From NCBI RefSeq assembly GCF_012844305.1, contig NZ_JABANE010000014.1, positions 1-64,000 of the forward strand: a stretch of DNA of 64,000 bases, read 5' to 3'. A program made the position numbers and the translations under genes. Below the pieces are notes generated by a model. The model searched no databases. It was given only the letters and a program-made list of their open reading frames with translations, and was not told the DNA's origin. This document shows, one piece after another, positions 54,201 to 63,800 of the stretch (its first letter is position 1; each line of letters starts with the position of its first letter). The stretch comes from Flammeovirga aprica JL-4 (GTDB lineage Bacteria > Bacteroidota > Bacteroidia > Cytophagales > Flammeovirgaceae).

Positions 54201-56028
54201 CTATATTCGGTACTGTAGGATCAGTAATCGTAATAGTACCCGTTTTGATTGTCGATTTACCTTGATCATCTGTTACCGTCACTTCTACAGATTGTTCACC
54301 ATACACTGAAGGCAAGAAAGAAACTGTATTTGTATTTCCAGAAGTGGTATAAGCTGCATTATTTCCATTGACTAAAACTGCAATTGAAGCAATTCCTGTA
54401 TCATCAGATGCTGTAAAAGTGAAAGACACTTCAGCTAATTCAGTTTGCTCGATGGCTTCTGAAGGTAAAGTCAATGCCACTACCGGAGCTGGATTAACAG
54501 GGCCTGCATTTTCTGCAAAAACCTTATTGACAACATGTACTAACTCTGGCTTCGTATCAGGACATAACGGATAAGTCCCAACCTTTCCAGTTTCTGCACC
54601 TACATTCCAATCTGTAAATACAGTCCAGATAATCACACCTCCAATATTGTTGTCTGTGATATATTTTGACTTCAGACCAATAGACTCCTCATCATCATAA
54701 CTTGTGAAATAGCTTACACCATTTGCCTCTTTCGTCATATAAGGAACCTGAGCTTGACTATCCCAGTGTCTTGTCCAGCCACCAGACGCCAAAGCTTCTT
54801 TTACTTGGAAATAGTATGGAGAACCTTCTGTAGCACCCCAGTTATTTAAATCTGCCGCTGATGAAACTGGTCCATCTACAGAGAAAGTAACATCTTTTTT
54901 TATGGTCGGCACATTCACGCCAGGAGTACCTTCCACAACGACACCTCTACCATAAAAGGCCATTCCCATGTTGATCTTTTCAGTATCAACACCTAGTTCA
55001 TCACGCATATAAGAGAATGTAGTATGCCATGAGAAATCTCCCCACTCTTCTCCATCATAAGGATATAATGGTGAATTGTGACCTGAAATACCTGACCATC
55101 CACCATGAAAATCATAAGACATCATGTTGTAGTAGTCCATTACTTTGTTTAATTCAGTCCACTCCAAATTTTGCAATTTTGCAGGAGCTGCACTAAACGC
55201 CGCTGTCAGTAAACGATCTGGCCCGATCACATCTCTGATGTCTTGCATCAAAAGGGTAAAATTGTGGTAATCTGCTTCAGAACCTGTGAAATTCATACCG
55301 GCAAATGGCCCTGGGTATTCCCAGTCGATATCAATTCCATCAAAACCGTAATCTTCTACCAATGTTCTACAGTCTTCTAAGAATCTTGCCTTTTTAACAG
55401 GATCCGCTGCCATTTCTGGAAAGTGCTTACACATTGACCAGCCACCAATAGAGGCCATTACTTTCACACCATACTCATGTGCAATACCAATCATACCTGG
55501 CGTAGGATATTCTGTCAATGGCCAACCGCCTGTTTCACCAGTAGCAGTTCTAGTCCATCCTTTCCAACCTCCATCAGGGTGAGGCTCATAACCTAATTCA
55601 GAAAGCACTTCATCCCAGCCCCAGAATTCTTGAGGAAAACCAAGTACCATTGCCTGATCATGAGACGAATACTTATCCGGATGTAGTAAATCGGCAGGGC
55701 TTTGAATCGCACTTTCTTGGTAAATCTGCTTGTTTCTCAAATCACCACTGTGCATAGATCCATCTACAGCCACTCCAAAGAAAGAGAAATTAAGAATGGT
55801 ATACTGTGAGTAATCAATGTTGTAGTGGTTAAGCGCTCCTTTCGGAATGTTGAAGTCTGCACCTTTCCATGCATCCCAGTTGGGTACATATCCGATGACT
55901 TGTTTTTGGTGATCGCTTGTAGCATAAGGGCTTCCGCTGTCAATTTGAGCGTAAGCGCTTGCAAAAGAGAGCATACCAATAAGGCATGCATAAAGTCCAA
56001 GCCTGAACTTTCTAGTTAAGCTTTGCAT
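51262..56028 (-). CDS. Dual-catalytic GH18 chitinase secreted by T9SS (ChiA-like)
   Basis: This 1588-residue enzyme has a signal peptide (to about residue 28). GH18 domain 1 has SIGGWSM and DGIDIDWE with catalytic Glu near 237. A run of Ig/cadherin-like repeats follows (VTVTDNEGATA-type endings), with two CBM5/12-like chitin-binding modules (near 700-755 and 940-990, with Trp pairs such as HWWKELGPC and WSDTGEVC). GH18 domain 2 (DGIDLDME, Glu near 1231) and a T9SS tail (TTYPNPFN to RILKK) complete it. The order and size resemble ChiA of Flavobacterium johnsoniae, in which one domain is thought to be exo- and the other endo-acting. It should degrade extracellular chitin. Confidence 0.93.
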   Translation of the reverse strand: MQSLTRKFRLGLYACLIGMLSFASAYAQIDSGSPYATSDHQKQVIGYVPNWDAWKGADFNIPKGALNHYNIDYSQYTILNFSFFGVAVDGSMHSGDLRNKQIYQESAIQSPADLLHPDKYSSHDQAMVLGFPQEFWGWDEVLSELGYEPHPDGGWKGWTRTATGETGGWPLTEYPTPGMIGIAHEYGVKVMASIGGWSMCKHFPEMAADPVKKARFLEDCRTLVEDYGFDGIDIDWEYPGPFAGMNFTGSEADYHNFTLLMQDIRDVIGPDRLLTAAFSAAPAKLQNLEWTELNKVMDYYNMMSYDFHGGWSGISGHNSPLYPYDGEEWGDFSWHTTFSYMRDELGVDTEKINMGMAFYGRGVVVEGTPGVNVPTIKKDVTFSVDGPVSSAADLNNWGATEGSPYYFQVKEALASGGWTRHWDSQAQVPYMTKEANGVSYFTSYDDEESIGLKSKYITDNNIGGVIIWTVFTDWNVGAETGKVGTYPLCPDTKPELVHVVNKVFAENAGPVNPAPVVALTLPSEAIEQTELAEVSFTFTASDDTGIASIAVLVNGNNAAYTTSGNTNTVSFLPSVYGEQSVEVTVTDDQGKSTIKTGTITITDPTVPNIDPTVSITSPLDGTKITSKTLDAIEIVLDAQDEDGTIASTLIAVDGQEFTASPASWMPSAFGTYTIAVTVTDNEGATATASVSITIEEETTGTIGCDAPEYQVYPTIYNSGDVVSYNGILYEAAVNNLYNVTPGSAEHWWKELGPCEVGPVAPSVSFNALASETVMVESFPHTIDLSTTSTDEDGTVVSTEVTVNGEVVTGATFDINAYGEYTVVATATDSDGLTATIQAVVTVTEPQPLAPEVTLALSASGTVEVETLPYTFTISSTSSDQDGTITSTEYTVNGDLVAEGDYSVTIFGTYTVTVTVTDNDGLTASDSKVITVSEKPDVVECPYPEWSSTEVYTGGDKVVYNGVIYSAKWWTQGNAPDGGDPWSDTGEVCGNGGIGDVVPTVTFIHPSGDTYTSLTTIDIAVEATDENGTVSNVVLTVDGMTVNASSTTFTPTAFGTYEITATATDDQGNVTTATKAVQFTTSAVNDINADGSINLTGPFAPAPTGQQRIIGYVPTWKGSPGDLDYTKVTHVNVSFLVYDTKVGGAYTDADFANGEYTAESLHVLDSLLPIIVPKAHSAGATVSIALGGAEDYGFLKVMEGYRSNPASIDAAADKLLAFVDKYNLDGIDLDMECFWQDPAIPGTSEQGGRTRGTDKWGGEVEQGAHPAAYGLTLLAKKLRAKRPSMLLSSAVFATPWYGNNYDADFVEYLDWLGLMTYDFTGSWSDSPIGPHSSLYDVDNSKYAKASADNPIYSVETSLEYWSGNWSTWQGSGHGVNKSKLTIGVPFYGYDLSLTKAEAGQGANGFYFIGYDEIVSLYPDAPTSYDPNDANQLNGYVGLDGRDIYFETPKGAAAKVNYARNNGLQGTIIWELTFDVDDPSISLLNAMNNAASSSTRQIAVNNPLEGELLEMTTYPNPFNTTASIQLNVHESGKMNLQLISLQGKVLNTIIKDVQVGQTVIDLDGASLTSGIYLVKVQVGEQQIVKRILKK

Positions 56029-56122
56029 TACTTAATAGTTGATAGTTAAAAATAATTTAATGTAGTAGCATTGAAGCGGAATATTACTGAAGGATAATTA
56101 TTCCTACTCGCTGGTTACATTC

Positions 56123-56155
56123 CAAAACTATTTCATTAACAACCATTTACGCAAA
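56123..56155 (-). promoter_or_regulatory. Candidate promoter of the chitinase gene
   Basis: On the minus strand, TTTG (complement of 56152-56155) lies 21 bp before TAGTTTTG (complement of 56123-56130), matching the Bacteroidota -33/-7 pattern. The leader would be about 90 nt. Confidence 0.4.
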
Positions 56156-56329
56156 TTTAAAGACAAACAACTCCGGGTACTAAGTGTTCATTAGACACTT
56201 TTGTGATGGGTACAATTAAAATTTTCCTGAGGGTACAAATTCTCCAAAATATTAGGTTTTTGAGCACAAAATGAGGGTACAGCTTTATTTTTAGCAACAA
56301 CAAAAGGTATTCATTCCTATAGCAAAAAA

Positions 56330-57376
56330 TTATTGAAGAATATAAGCTACAATTTCCTCTACAGTCCTTCTTGCTGTCTTTCCAACTCCATAAATTGTAG
56401 CAGAAGCATAGCCAGTCCAGTTGCCTAAGCCTACCAGCCATAAACCATTTTGATTGACAACACTTGTATTTTTTGTTTTTACTTTTCCGTTTTCAACAAT
56501 ATTCAATGAGGATAAATAATCCAGCCGCGCCTTGAAACCCGTACACCATAACACGGCATCAAATTTCTCAACTGTTCCATCTTCCCAAATTACTCCATCT
56601 TCCGTAAAAGTAAAGGTACTTGGCCTATGATCTAAAACTCCTCTTTGTTTAGCATCTCTCACCGAATCTAACATGACAATATCACTAATTGAATAAGATT
56701 CTTCTGAAATTTCGCCTTTTAAGTACTCTCTGTATTTTTTATTCGCTTGCTCAAAAAGATGCCTTCCATCCACATCTTCGGGTAAAAAATTAGGGGGAGA
56801 CAATGTGGCCCACTGTACTTTTTTATGTAAGGTTAGTTCTGATACTAATTGCGCTCCGCTATTACCACCGCCTACAATCAGAATTTTATCACCATGAATA
56901 TCAGAAGGTTTTTGATACTGGGAAGAATGCAATTGTTGTCCTTTGAAGGAATCTACTCCTTCGTAGTAAGGAATTTTGGGGCCGGATGCTGTTCCTGTAG
57001 CTCCAACTACAGTTTTTGTAAGAAACTTTCCTTTATTGGTTTTTATCCTGTAAAGTCCATCTTCAAAAAAAGTATCTTCCACTTTCACTGGTCGCTGAAC
57101 AGGAAAATCATATCTTTTCTCGTATTTCTCAAGATAGCTGATAAACTCTTTTTTGGTGGGATATTCTTTTTCCGGAGGTGGCAACATCCATCCTGAGAGA
57201 GAAGAGAAAACACCTGGAGAAAATAATTGAAGAGAATCCCAAGCTTTATTCCATGCTCCTCCTGCTTTTTGGTTATCATCTAAAATTAAAAACTTCAAAC
57301 CATGCCTATTTAAAAAATAAGCCACTGACAATCCTGCTTGTCCTCCTCCAATAATAATTACATCAAATATCTCCAT
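56330..57376 (-). CDS. FAD/NAD(P)-dependent flavoprotein monooxygenase (CzcO/ArsO-like)
   Basis: The 348-residue protein has an FAD Rossmann motif (IIIGGGQAGLSVAYFL, residues 7-22) and a second, NADPH-type Rossmann motif (ILIVGGGNSGAQLV, near 165). WCTGFKARLDYL and GLGNWTGYASATIYGVGKTAR come later. This matches single-component flavin monooxygenases of the CzcO/ArsO type. Substrate is unknown; the names in this family reflect arsenic or metal context that is absent here. It lies alone between the chitinase and BCCT operon on the same strand. Confidence 0.85.
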   Translation of the reverse strand: MEIFDVIIIGGGQAGLSVAYFLNRHGLKFLILDDNQKAGGAWNKAWDSLQLFSPGVFSSLSGWMLPPPEKEYPTKKEFISYLEKYEKRYDFPVQRPVKVEDTFFEDGLYRIKTNKGKFLTKTVVGATGTASGPKIPYYEGVDSFKGQQLHSSQYQKPSDIHGDKILIVGGGNSGAQLVSELTLHKKVQWATLSPPNFLPEDVDGRHLFEQANKKYREYLKGEISEESYSISDIVMLDSVRDAKQRGVLDHRPSTFTFTEDGVIWEDGTVEKFDAVLWCTGFKARLDYLSSLNIVENGKVKTKNTSVVNQNGLWLVGLGNWTGYASATIYGVGKTARRTVEEIVAYILQ

Positions 57377-57485
57377 TCCCTATCGTGTGCATTACCAATC
57401 ACATTGTTATAAACACAAAATAAACACATTTATAACATGTTACACCCATTCATTTTAATAACAATTTTAAATTAAGTGATAATCA

Positions 57486-58919
57486 TCACTTTTTTCTTAT
57501 ATCTTCATTCGCCTTGATCAAACTATAAACAAAAGAGATACCTTGTAAAATCAACAAAAATATAAATGGAATTGCTCCTGCTATTGCTACTACTTTATTC
57601 AGGTCTACATTGTTTTCATAAATCAAAGCTAACGTGATGCCCACCATAACCAAACTCCATATCATCTTATTGGCTTTCGACTCCTCTTCCGTCAACAATG
57701 CAGTGACGTAAACTGCTGAATCTGCACTTGTAATCACAAAAGTGATCAATAGGATAATTGCCAATAATGAAAGAAGTATAGGGTATTGAAATGAGGTGAA
57801 AAAAGTAAATATCCCTTGTGTGTAATCTTCCATGACCACTGCCTGTATCTGAGCATAATTGTTAACAATGCTACTTCCTCCTCCAAAAGCTACAAACCAA
57901 ATCATAGAGAGTAATGTAGGGACACCGATTACACCCAATAAAAATTCCCTAATCGTTCTTCCTTTGGAAATACGAGCAATAAACAACCCTGTAAAAGGTG
58001 CCCAAGCCACCCACCAAAGTAAATAAATGATTGTCCAGCTTCTTGACCATTCGGTATTTTCTGGATTGATTGAAAAAGAAACTTCAGGGAGGATGAATAT
58101 ATAGTCAATAAACTCCTCTAAAAATAAATTCAAAAGAGGAATTACACCTACTGTTAGTATGACAATAAGCAATAAGACTGAAGCTAATAACACATTAAAA
58201 TTACTCAGTAACTGCACTCCTTTTTTTAAACCTGAAAGTGACGAAAGCGTAAAAATAATCGCGATAAACAGTAGAAGGACAATTCTAAATTTCAGTCCAA
58301 ACTCTATACTTTCAAAAATAGAATTCAACCCAGTTTGTATTAAAGCAATTGAATTGGCCAATGTTCCAGAAACTCCGAACAAAATTGAAAAAACGGCCAA
58401 AACATCTACACTTCTCATTAAAACGCCAACTTTGGGAGTTAAGGTGTAAGAAATTGTCATTTTTCGGCCTTTATTATAAGTAAACCACGCAATGATTAAA
58501 CCTGAAAATGCATAAATTCCCCAAGCGTGAAGTCCCCAGTGGAAATTGGTTAGGCTCAATGCGGTAATTATGTCACGGTTTGGATTTAAAGGAGATTTCA
58601 GATGGAAAACAGGTTCAGCAACACCCCAAAATATCAAACCTGATCCCATTCCAGCAGCAAATAGCATAGAGAACCAAGATAAATTGGAGAATTCTGGACT
58701 CGAATTCCCCAATTTTATATTTCCATATGGAGAGATGATTAATAATAGACAAAGCAAAAGGATTGATGTAATTACCAATAAAAAGAAGGAATCAAAGGTT
58801 GATAACAACAATCCTACAACATTGTTTACAAACTCAATGCTTTGAGCTGGAAAAATAAAAAACAGCAGTGCTACCGCAATACTTAAAGTCAGACTTAAAT
58901 GATTAAAAGTAACTTTCAT
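57486..58919 (-). CDS. BCCT-family transporter (betaine/carnitine/choline type)
   Basis: The 477-residue protein has about 12 membrane spans and the BCCT signatures: SMLFAAGMGSGLIFWGVAEP (near 85-105) and the tryptophan-rich WWVAWAPFTGLFIARISKGRTIREF (near 305-330). Such proteins import trimethylammonium solutes or related osmolytes by ion or substrate coupling. In a marine organism osmoprotection is plausible. It starts 4 bp after the 5'-nucleotidase catalytic gene and is the last gene of that operon. Confidence 0.9.
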   Translation of the reverse strand: MKVTFNHLSLTLSIAVALLFFIFPAQSIEFVNNVVGLLLSTFDSFFLLVITSILLLCLLLIISPYGNIKLGNSSPEFSNLSWFSMLFAAGMGSGLIFWGVAEPVFHLKSPLNPNRDIITALSLTNFHWGLHAWGIYAFSGLIIAWFTYNKGRKMTISYTLTPKVGVLMRSVDVLAVFSILFGVSGTLANSIALIQTGLNSIFESIEFGLKFRIVLLLFIAIIFTLSSLSGLKKGVQLLSNFNVLLASVLLLIVILTVGVIPLLNLFLEEFIDYIFILPEVSFSINPENTEWSRSWTIIYLLWWVAWAPFTGLFIARISKGRTIREFLLGVIGVPTLLSMIWFVAFGGGSSIVNNYAQIQAVVMEDYTQGIFTFFTSFQYPILLSLLAIILLITFVITSADSAVYVTALLTEEESKANKMIWSLVMVGITLALIYENNVDLNKVVAIAGAIPFIFLLILQGISFVYSLIKANEDIRKK

Positions 58920-58923
58920 ACAA

Positions 58924-59871
58924 TCAGACTAAGTAACTGTTAAAAGCATCAGTATTATAAGCTAGTTTTTCTTTTGTTTTTTGATTAAAATAGAAATCCA
59001 ATCGTCCTAATTTGATTCCTGCATATCCAACCTGAGTGATTAATACATCCTTATCCACTGCATTTTTCTTTACCACAGGTTCATCTAGGAATGTATGTGA
59101 GTGACCTCCAATAATCACATCTATATCTTTTGTTTTCTCTGCTAAAATCAAATCAGAATAGTCTCCTTCATGAAACGCTTTAAAACCTAAATGAGATAGG
59201 CAGATTACAAGATCACAGTTCTTTTCCTGCTTCAATAACTTGGTCATTTCCTGTGCTTTTTCGATGGCATCTTGGTAAACCGTTTCTTTATAACATGTTT
59301 TAGAAACTAGTCCTTCTAACTTAATACCAACACCGAAAACACCAATTTTAACCCCTCCTTTTTCAAAGATTTTATAAGGTTTTGTCTTTCCATCTGCTGA
59401 GGTATTCTTCAAATCGTAATTACTAACCAAAAAATCAAAATCAGCATGAGGCAACATCTCAGAAAAACCATCAATCGTATTATCAAAGTCATGATTTCCC
59501 ATCGTCGCCGCATCATATTTCATATCAGACATGGCTTTAAACTCTATTTCACCCTTGAAAAAGTTAAAATAAGGCGTTCCTTGAAAAATATCTCCAGCAT
59601 CCAATAATAATACATTTTCCTCCTCACTCCTCACCTTTTCTACTAAAGTTTTTCGCTTCGCAACACCACCTAAACCACCATATCTTTTATGATTTTCAGG
59701 GAAAGGTTCGATCTGACTATGAGTATCATTGGTATGTAAAATAGTAATTTTCACAGGCTTTTGATCTGCCGAAGCCCATGAAACTGGCATCAATAAACCT
59801 AAGGCACTTAATGCAGAACCTTTAGCCATTACTTTGATAAATTCTCTTCTATTGTTCTCCATTTTATTCAA
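58924..59871 (-). CDS. 5'-nucleotidase-type metallophosphoesterase, catalytic half
   Basis: The 315-residue protein has a Tat-type signal (NNRREFIKVMAKGSALS) and the dimetal motifs of UshA: ILHTNDTHS (Asp49, His51), DAGDIFQG, MGNHDFD and GGHSHT. It ends where the C-terminal nucleotide-binding domain of UshA would begin. That domain is encoded separately by the gene immediately upstream (59864-60589), with an 8-bp overlap. Together they likely dephosphorylate nucleotides in the periplasm. An ATG at 59862 is an alternative start. Confidence 0.92.
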   Translation of the reverse strand: MNKMENNRREFIKVMAKGSALSALGLLMPVSWASADQKPVKITILHTNDTHSQIEPFPENHKRYGGLGGVAKRKTLVEKVRSEEENVLLLDAGDIFQGTPYFNFFKGEIEFKAMSDMKYDAATMGNHDFDNTIDGFSEMLPHADFDFLVSNYDLKNTSADGKTKPYKIFEKGGVKIGVFGVGIKLEGLVSKTCYKETVYQDAIEKAQEMTKLLKQEKNCDLVICLSHLGFKAFHEGDYSDLILAEKTKDIDVIIGGHSHTFLDEPVVKKNAVDKDVLITQVGYAGIKLGRLDFYFNQKTKEKLAYNTDAFNSYLV

Positions 59872-60589
59872 TAATCCTTGGTTTATTATCTACAATTATG
59901 CCGTTGGGTTTTGATTTACAATATTCTAAAAGTACATCTCTGATCATCAACTCATGATCCATAAAACCCGTTCCATTTTCCAAGAAAGTCATATTATCAC
60001 CTCCATGATAAAGGTAGTCAGAAGTCAAAATTGTATATTCTTTATGAGGATCAAAATCAGTTCCATTGATCTTCGCTTCTACGATTTCATCTTTATTTAG
60101 CTTCACTACCAAACCAGAAGTTGCTTCTTTATTCTTCGCTACCATGTTGATTAAGCCCAACATCAACTCTCCTTTTAACTTTATAGTAATCAACTGATTA
60201 TCAAAAGGCATTAATTTATAAATATGACGTGTAGTGATATCTCCTTTAAAGATATTTGACCGCAAGCCACCATTATTCATCAAGCAGATATCCACCTTGG
60301 TATCAGTGTGATTTTCAACATACTCTTTTGTGGCATCACATACAAAATTCCCTAATGTATTGACACCTCCCCAAATCACAAGATCTATAGATGTAGACGA
60401 AAGCACTTGATTCATCTTTTTATCCAATTTTTCCTTATAGGGTTTTACTAGATTGGTGAGTGAATCATCAGGAGCAATTGTGTTATCAACAGAAGTTGGT
60501 TGATATGTTATTTGTGTAAGGTTTTGCTTCTCGGTTTTGCACCCTGCTAGAAGAAACGTTACGATTAAGAATTGGTAAAATTTGTTCAT
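59864..60589 (-). CDS. 5'-nucleotidase C-terminal (substrate-binding) domain lipoprotein
   Basis: About 241 residues. I choose the ATG at 60589, which gives MNKFYQFLIVTFLLAGCKTE with a lipobox (Cys near 16); an ATG at 60598 also exists. The body matches the UshA C-terminal domain: NLGNFVCDA-like (VNTLGNFVCDATKEY), NNGGLRSNIFKGDIT, LMPFDNQLITIKLKG and DYLYHGGDNMTFL. It contains no catalytic metal motifs. It forms a split enzyme with the downstream catalytic gene, whose start it overlaps. Confidence 0.9.
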   Translation of the reverse strand: MNKFYQFLIVTFLLAGCKTEKQNLTQITYQPTSVDNTIAPDDSLTNLVKPYKEKLDKKMNQVLSSTSIDLVIWGGVNTLGNFVCDATKEYVENHTDTKVDICLMNNGGLRSNIFKGDITTRHIYKLMPFDNQLITIKLKGELMLGLINMVAKNKEATSGLVVKLNKDEIVEAKINGTDFDPHKEYTILTSDYLYHGGDNMTFLENGTGFMDHELMIRDVLLEYCKSKPNGIIVDNKPRIIE

Positions 60590-60856
60590 TTTGAACATTG
60601 AGATATTAAAATATTTAACGACCGATAAAAATAGAATAGTTGAACAGGTTTATCAAAATGGATTTGATAATTGATTTAAAAATGAGCAAAATCATTCAAT
60701 TTTAACATTTATTTGACTTTTCTTCTTCTCTCAATGCAATTTTTACCCAGATTGATATGATTATAGAATCTTAAATAGTATTTTGCGTAACATTCATTTT
60801 ATAATAATCGTTAACAAAAACGAGCTACAATTTAAATTCATCAGATCATAACTAAC

Positions 60857-63800
60857 ATGACGAATAAGATACATTTCTTTTTTATTGCTCTTTTCACGTT
60901 TTTATGCTTCAGTGTTAATGCACAAGATGTTATCATAGAAAAACAAAATGGACGGCTGACGGCACCTGCTGGAGAAGAGTCAGCATTTGGAAATAAAATT
61001 CTTTACTCCAATTCAGACGACTTGATCATTACGCATAATGACCAAAAAGTTTTCACCTACCAAAGGAACAGTAATGGTGATTTTGAACTTCTAAATACAA
61101 GTTCGGATTATACCAAATACAAAGCACAAACTATCACGTTAAGAGTAAATGACGAAGGTGGTTCCACAGATATTAACTTTGTTGAAAGTGACTACAAATA
61201 CACGGTCAGAGATGAAATGGAAGTCGAATTTTTTGATTATAACGAATCAACAGAATTTCCTGTAATGATAGGTTATGATGGTACAGATTGGTATTACAGG
61301 ATCTATCATAATTCAATTGGAGAATATATTCACTTCAAATCTCCTGATCAATTCCCTATCTTTTATCAAAAGAGTATCAATGAATTTGGAGAATATGATC
61401 CTGATTTTAGTCAGTACCTTCCATTTAATAGTAGAATTGTTTTCGGTACAGAAAATTTATTAATTCACACAGACGGTGGAACAACTTACACTTTAACAAG
61501 AGCTAAAGATAAAGATACTGGTGAAGATATATATACAGAGATAGAATCTATTGGAGATGGAGCTATTGATGTCTACCCAAATGCAGACAACCCTGTATAT
61601 GAAGCATCTTATAATGACGGCGAATCTGATCACTATTTATATTATGTATATGAAAATTGGGAAGAAGAAAGATTTGTGTTGTTTGACACTCCTTTTCCTA
61701 CTTTCGAAGATTTCATCGCTAGTTCTGCACCTTATCTTCAACAATTTTCAGGCTCATACAAGAGTGAAATACCAACTGAAGAAACAACGTTATCAAGAAC
61801 AATTTCAGCAATAGAGTTCAATAACGACAATCAACAACTTTTACTAGGTTTTGAAGACCAATATTTTTACCAAGGTGTAATCGAAACTTATAACCTCTCA
61901 ATGGAGTTATTCGAAGCTGAAGGCACTTTATGGGATAAAAATAAAATTTATACTCCAATTAACCCTGTATCAGGTTTTGGTAGAAGCTTTGACCTAGGAG
62001 GTAATATTGCGATTGCAACAGATCAAGGTTTAGAGCTTCAAGATATTTCTACAAATACTCTTATTAACTTTGCTGGTACAAATTCACAATCTGGTGGAGT
62101 TAAGTATTTTAGTGACAACAGCTCTGTATTGGTTTGGACAGAAGATGAATTAGCCATTTACCATGAAAACACTTATTCAAAGGAAATGTCTTTGGCAAGT
62201 GTGACCACTTTCACAGATGTAATTAATGATGTAGAAATTATAGAAAATGGAGATGATTTTGTTATTCTTGTCACTTATGAAAATGATGAAGTAATACATT
62301 CATTCCGTAGTACTTTTCCAGCTTCAACAGGCTCATTTAGTCTACCTATTACACCTTTAGCAACTGTGACAAAACCTAATTCTTCTCCTGGAGCTAATCA
62401 AAATTTTATTTTCTCTCCTAGTGATTATGGTTTATTTGGTTTATCAAGAGATCTCCAAACTCTTTTTAAAATAGATTATAACTTCGAATCTGACATCCTC
62501 AATTTAAATCAAGTTGATGTTATAGCTGGTATTGAAAATGCTACGCAATTTGGTGCAGACATTGGCTTATATTCTAACTTATTCATCTCGACTTCAAATA
62601 ATTACATTACTGAATATACTTTCCAATATCAAACTGAAAACGATGGTAATTGGTCCTCTACTACAACTTGGAAAAACGGATTTATACCTTTAGGCCTTGA
62701 CAGTGATGTCATCAAAATCAATAATATTGTAACTAAAGATGACAACATAAATATACAAGCCTCTAAATTTGAAATTGCAACAACTGGTAATTTAACTATT
62801 CCTGAAGGCAGTACAACAACAACCAAGGTTGATGAATTTACTAATAGTGGTACTTTGAATATTGGCAACAAATCTCTATTCGAATTTCAGGCAGGTGCCA
62901 ATAATACCGGTGCACAAATCTTCATAGGAAGTGATAATCAAACTGATTTCACAGGAGCACTTTTTATCTTCATTCAATATGACAATGACCCTCGAATTTT
63001 TGTAAACGATGGACTCATAACAATTAATGAAAGTGGATATTTTAGTATAGGAGGTAATTGGAAAAATAGTGCCGCTAACAATATTACATTTACTTACGAT
63101 GCTTTAGAAAATGATTATGAGTACGCTACTCTTGAAATTTATGGAGAAGAGCATGATATGAATGTTGATTTAATCGAAGTCTCTATCCCTAATCTTACTT
63201 TCTACAATTATTCAGGAGACCTTTCAGTAAATGGCGATCTTCATGTACGCCACCAAATTTCAGCAGATGGTGAAAATGATTATATAAATACTGAAAGTGC
63301 AAACCTTTTCATTGACGCACCTATTTATGATAATGATAATGTTTATTTAAGTATATCAGACCTCACATTCAATAATCTTGTAATTAATGATGAAAGACAT
63401 TATGCTGATTACTATGGTTATATTTCAATTAAAAATCAGCTTATTTTAAATGCTGACTTTAATGCTGATGGTAATATTGATTTAGAGATTAATGAAAATG
63501 TAGAACCAATTGTAGGAGATTATGGAATTAAATACTTATCATCTGACTTACAGTTTTATTTAAATTTAAAAAACGAGCCCAGTAGTTTTTCAGTAGATAT
63601 TCCATTTTTAGTTGGTGTTGGTTACGAAGTAATTAGTAATTACTTCAATCTACCTTTATCTCTTGTCGATGTTACTCCAACCTACCCTAGTGCAGCAGAA
63701 GGAGATAGTAAAATAAAAATTTATCCTAATAACTATTTTGGATCAGATGAGGAATTCTTTATCGATGATATAAATTATTATGGTTATAAAAATAGAATTT

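Noticed and set aside
56157..56441. A 94-residue minus-strand frame overlapping the flavoprotein end
   Set aside because: It overlaps the 3' end of the flavoprotein gene in another frame, and its composition (many Cys, Trp and Lys) does not look like a protein family.
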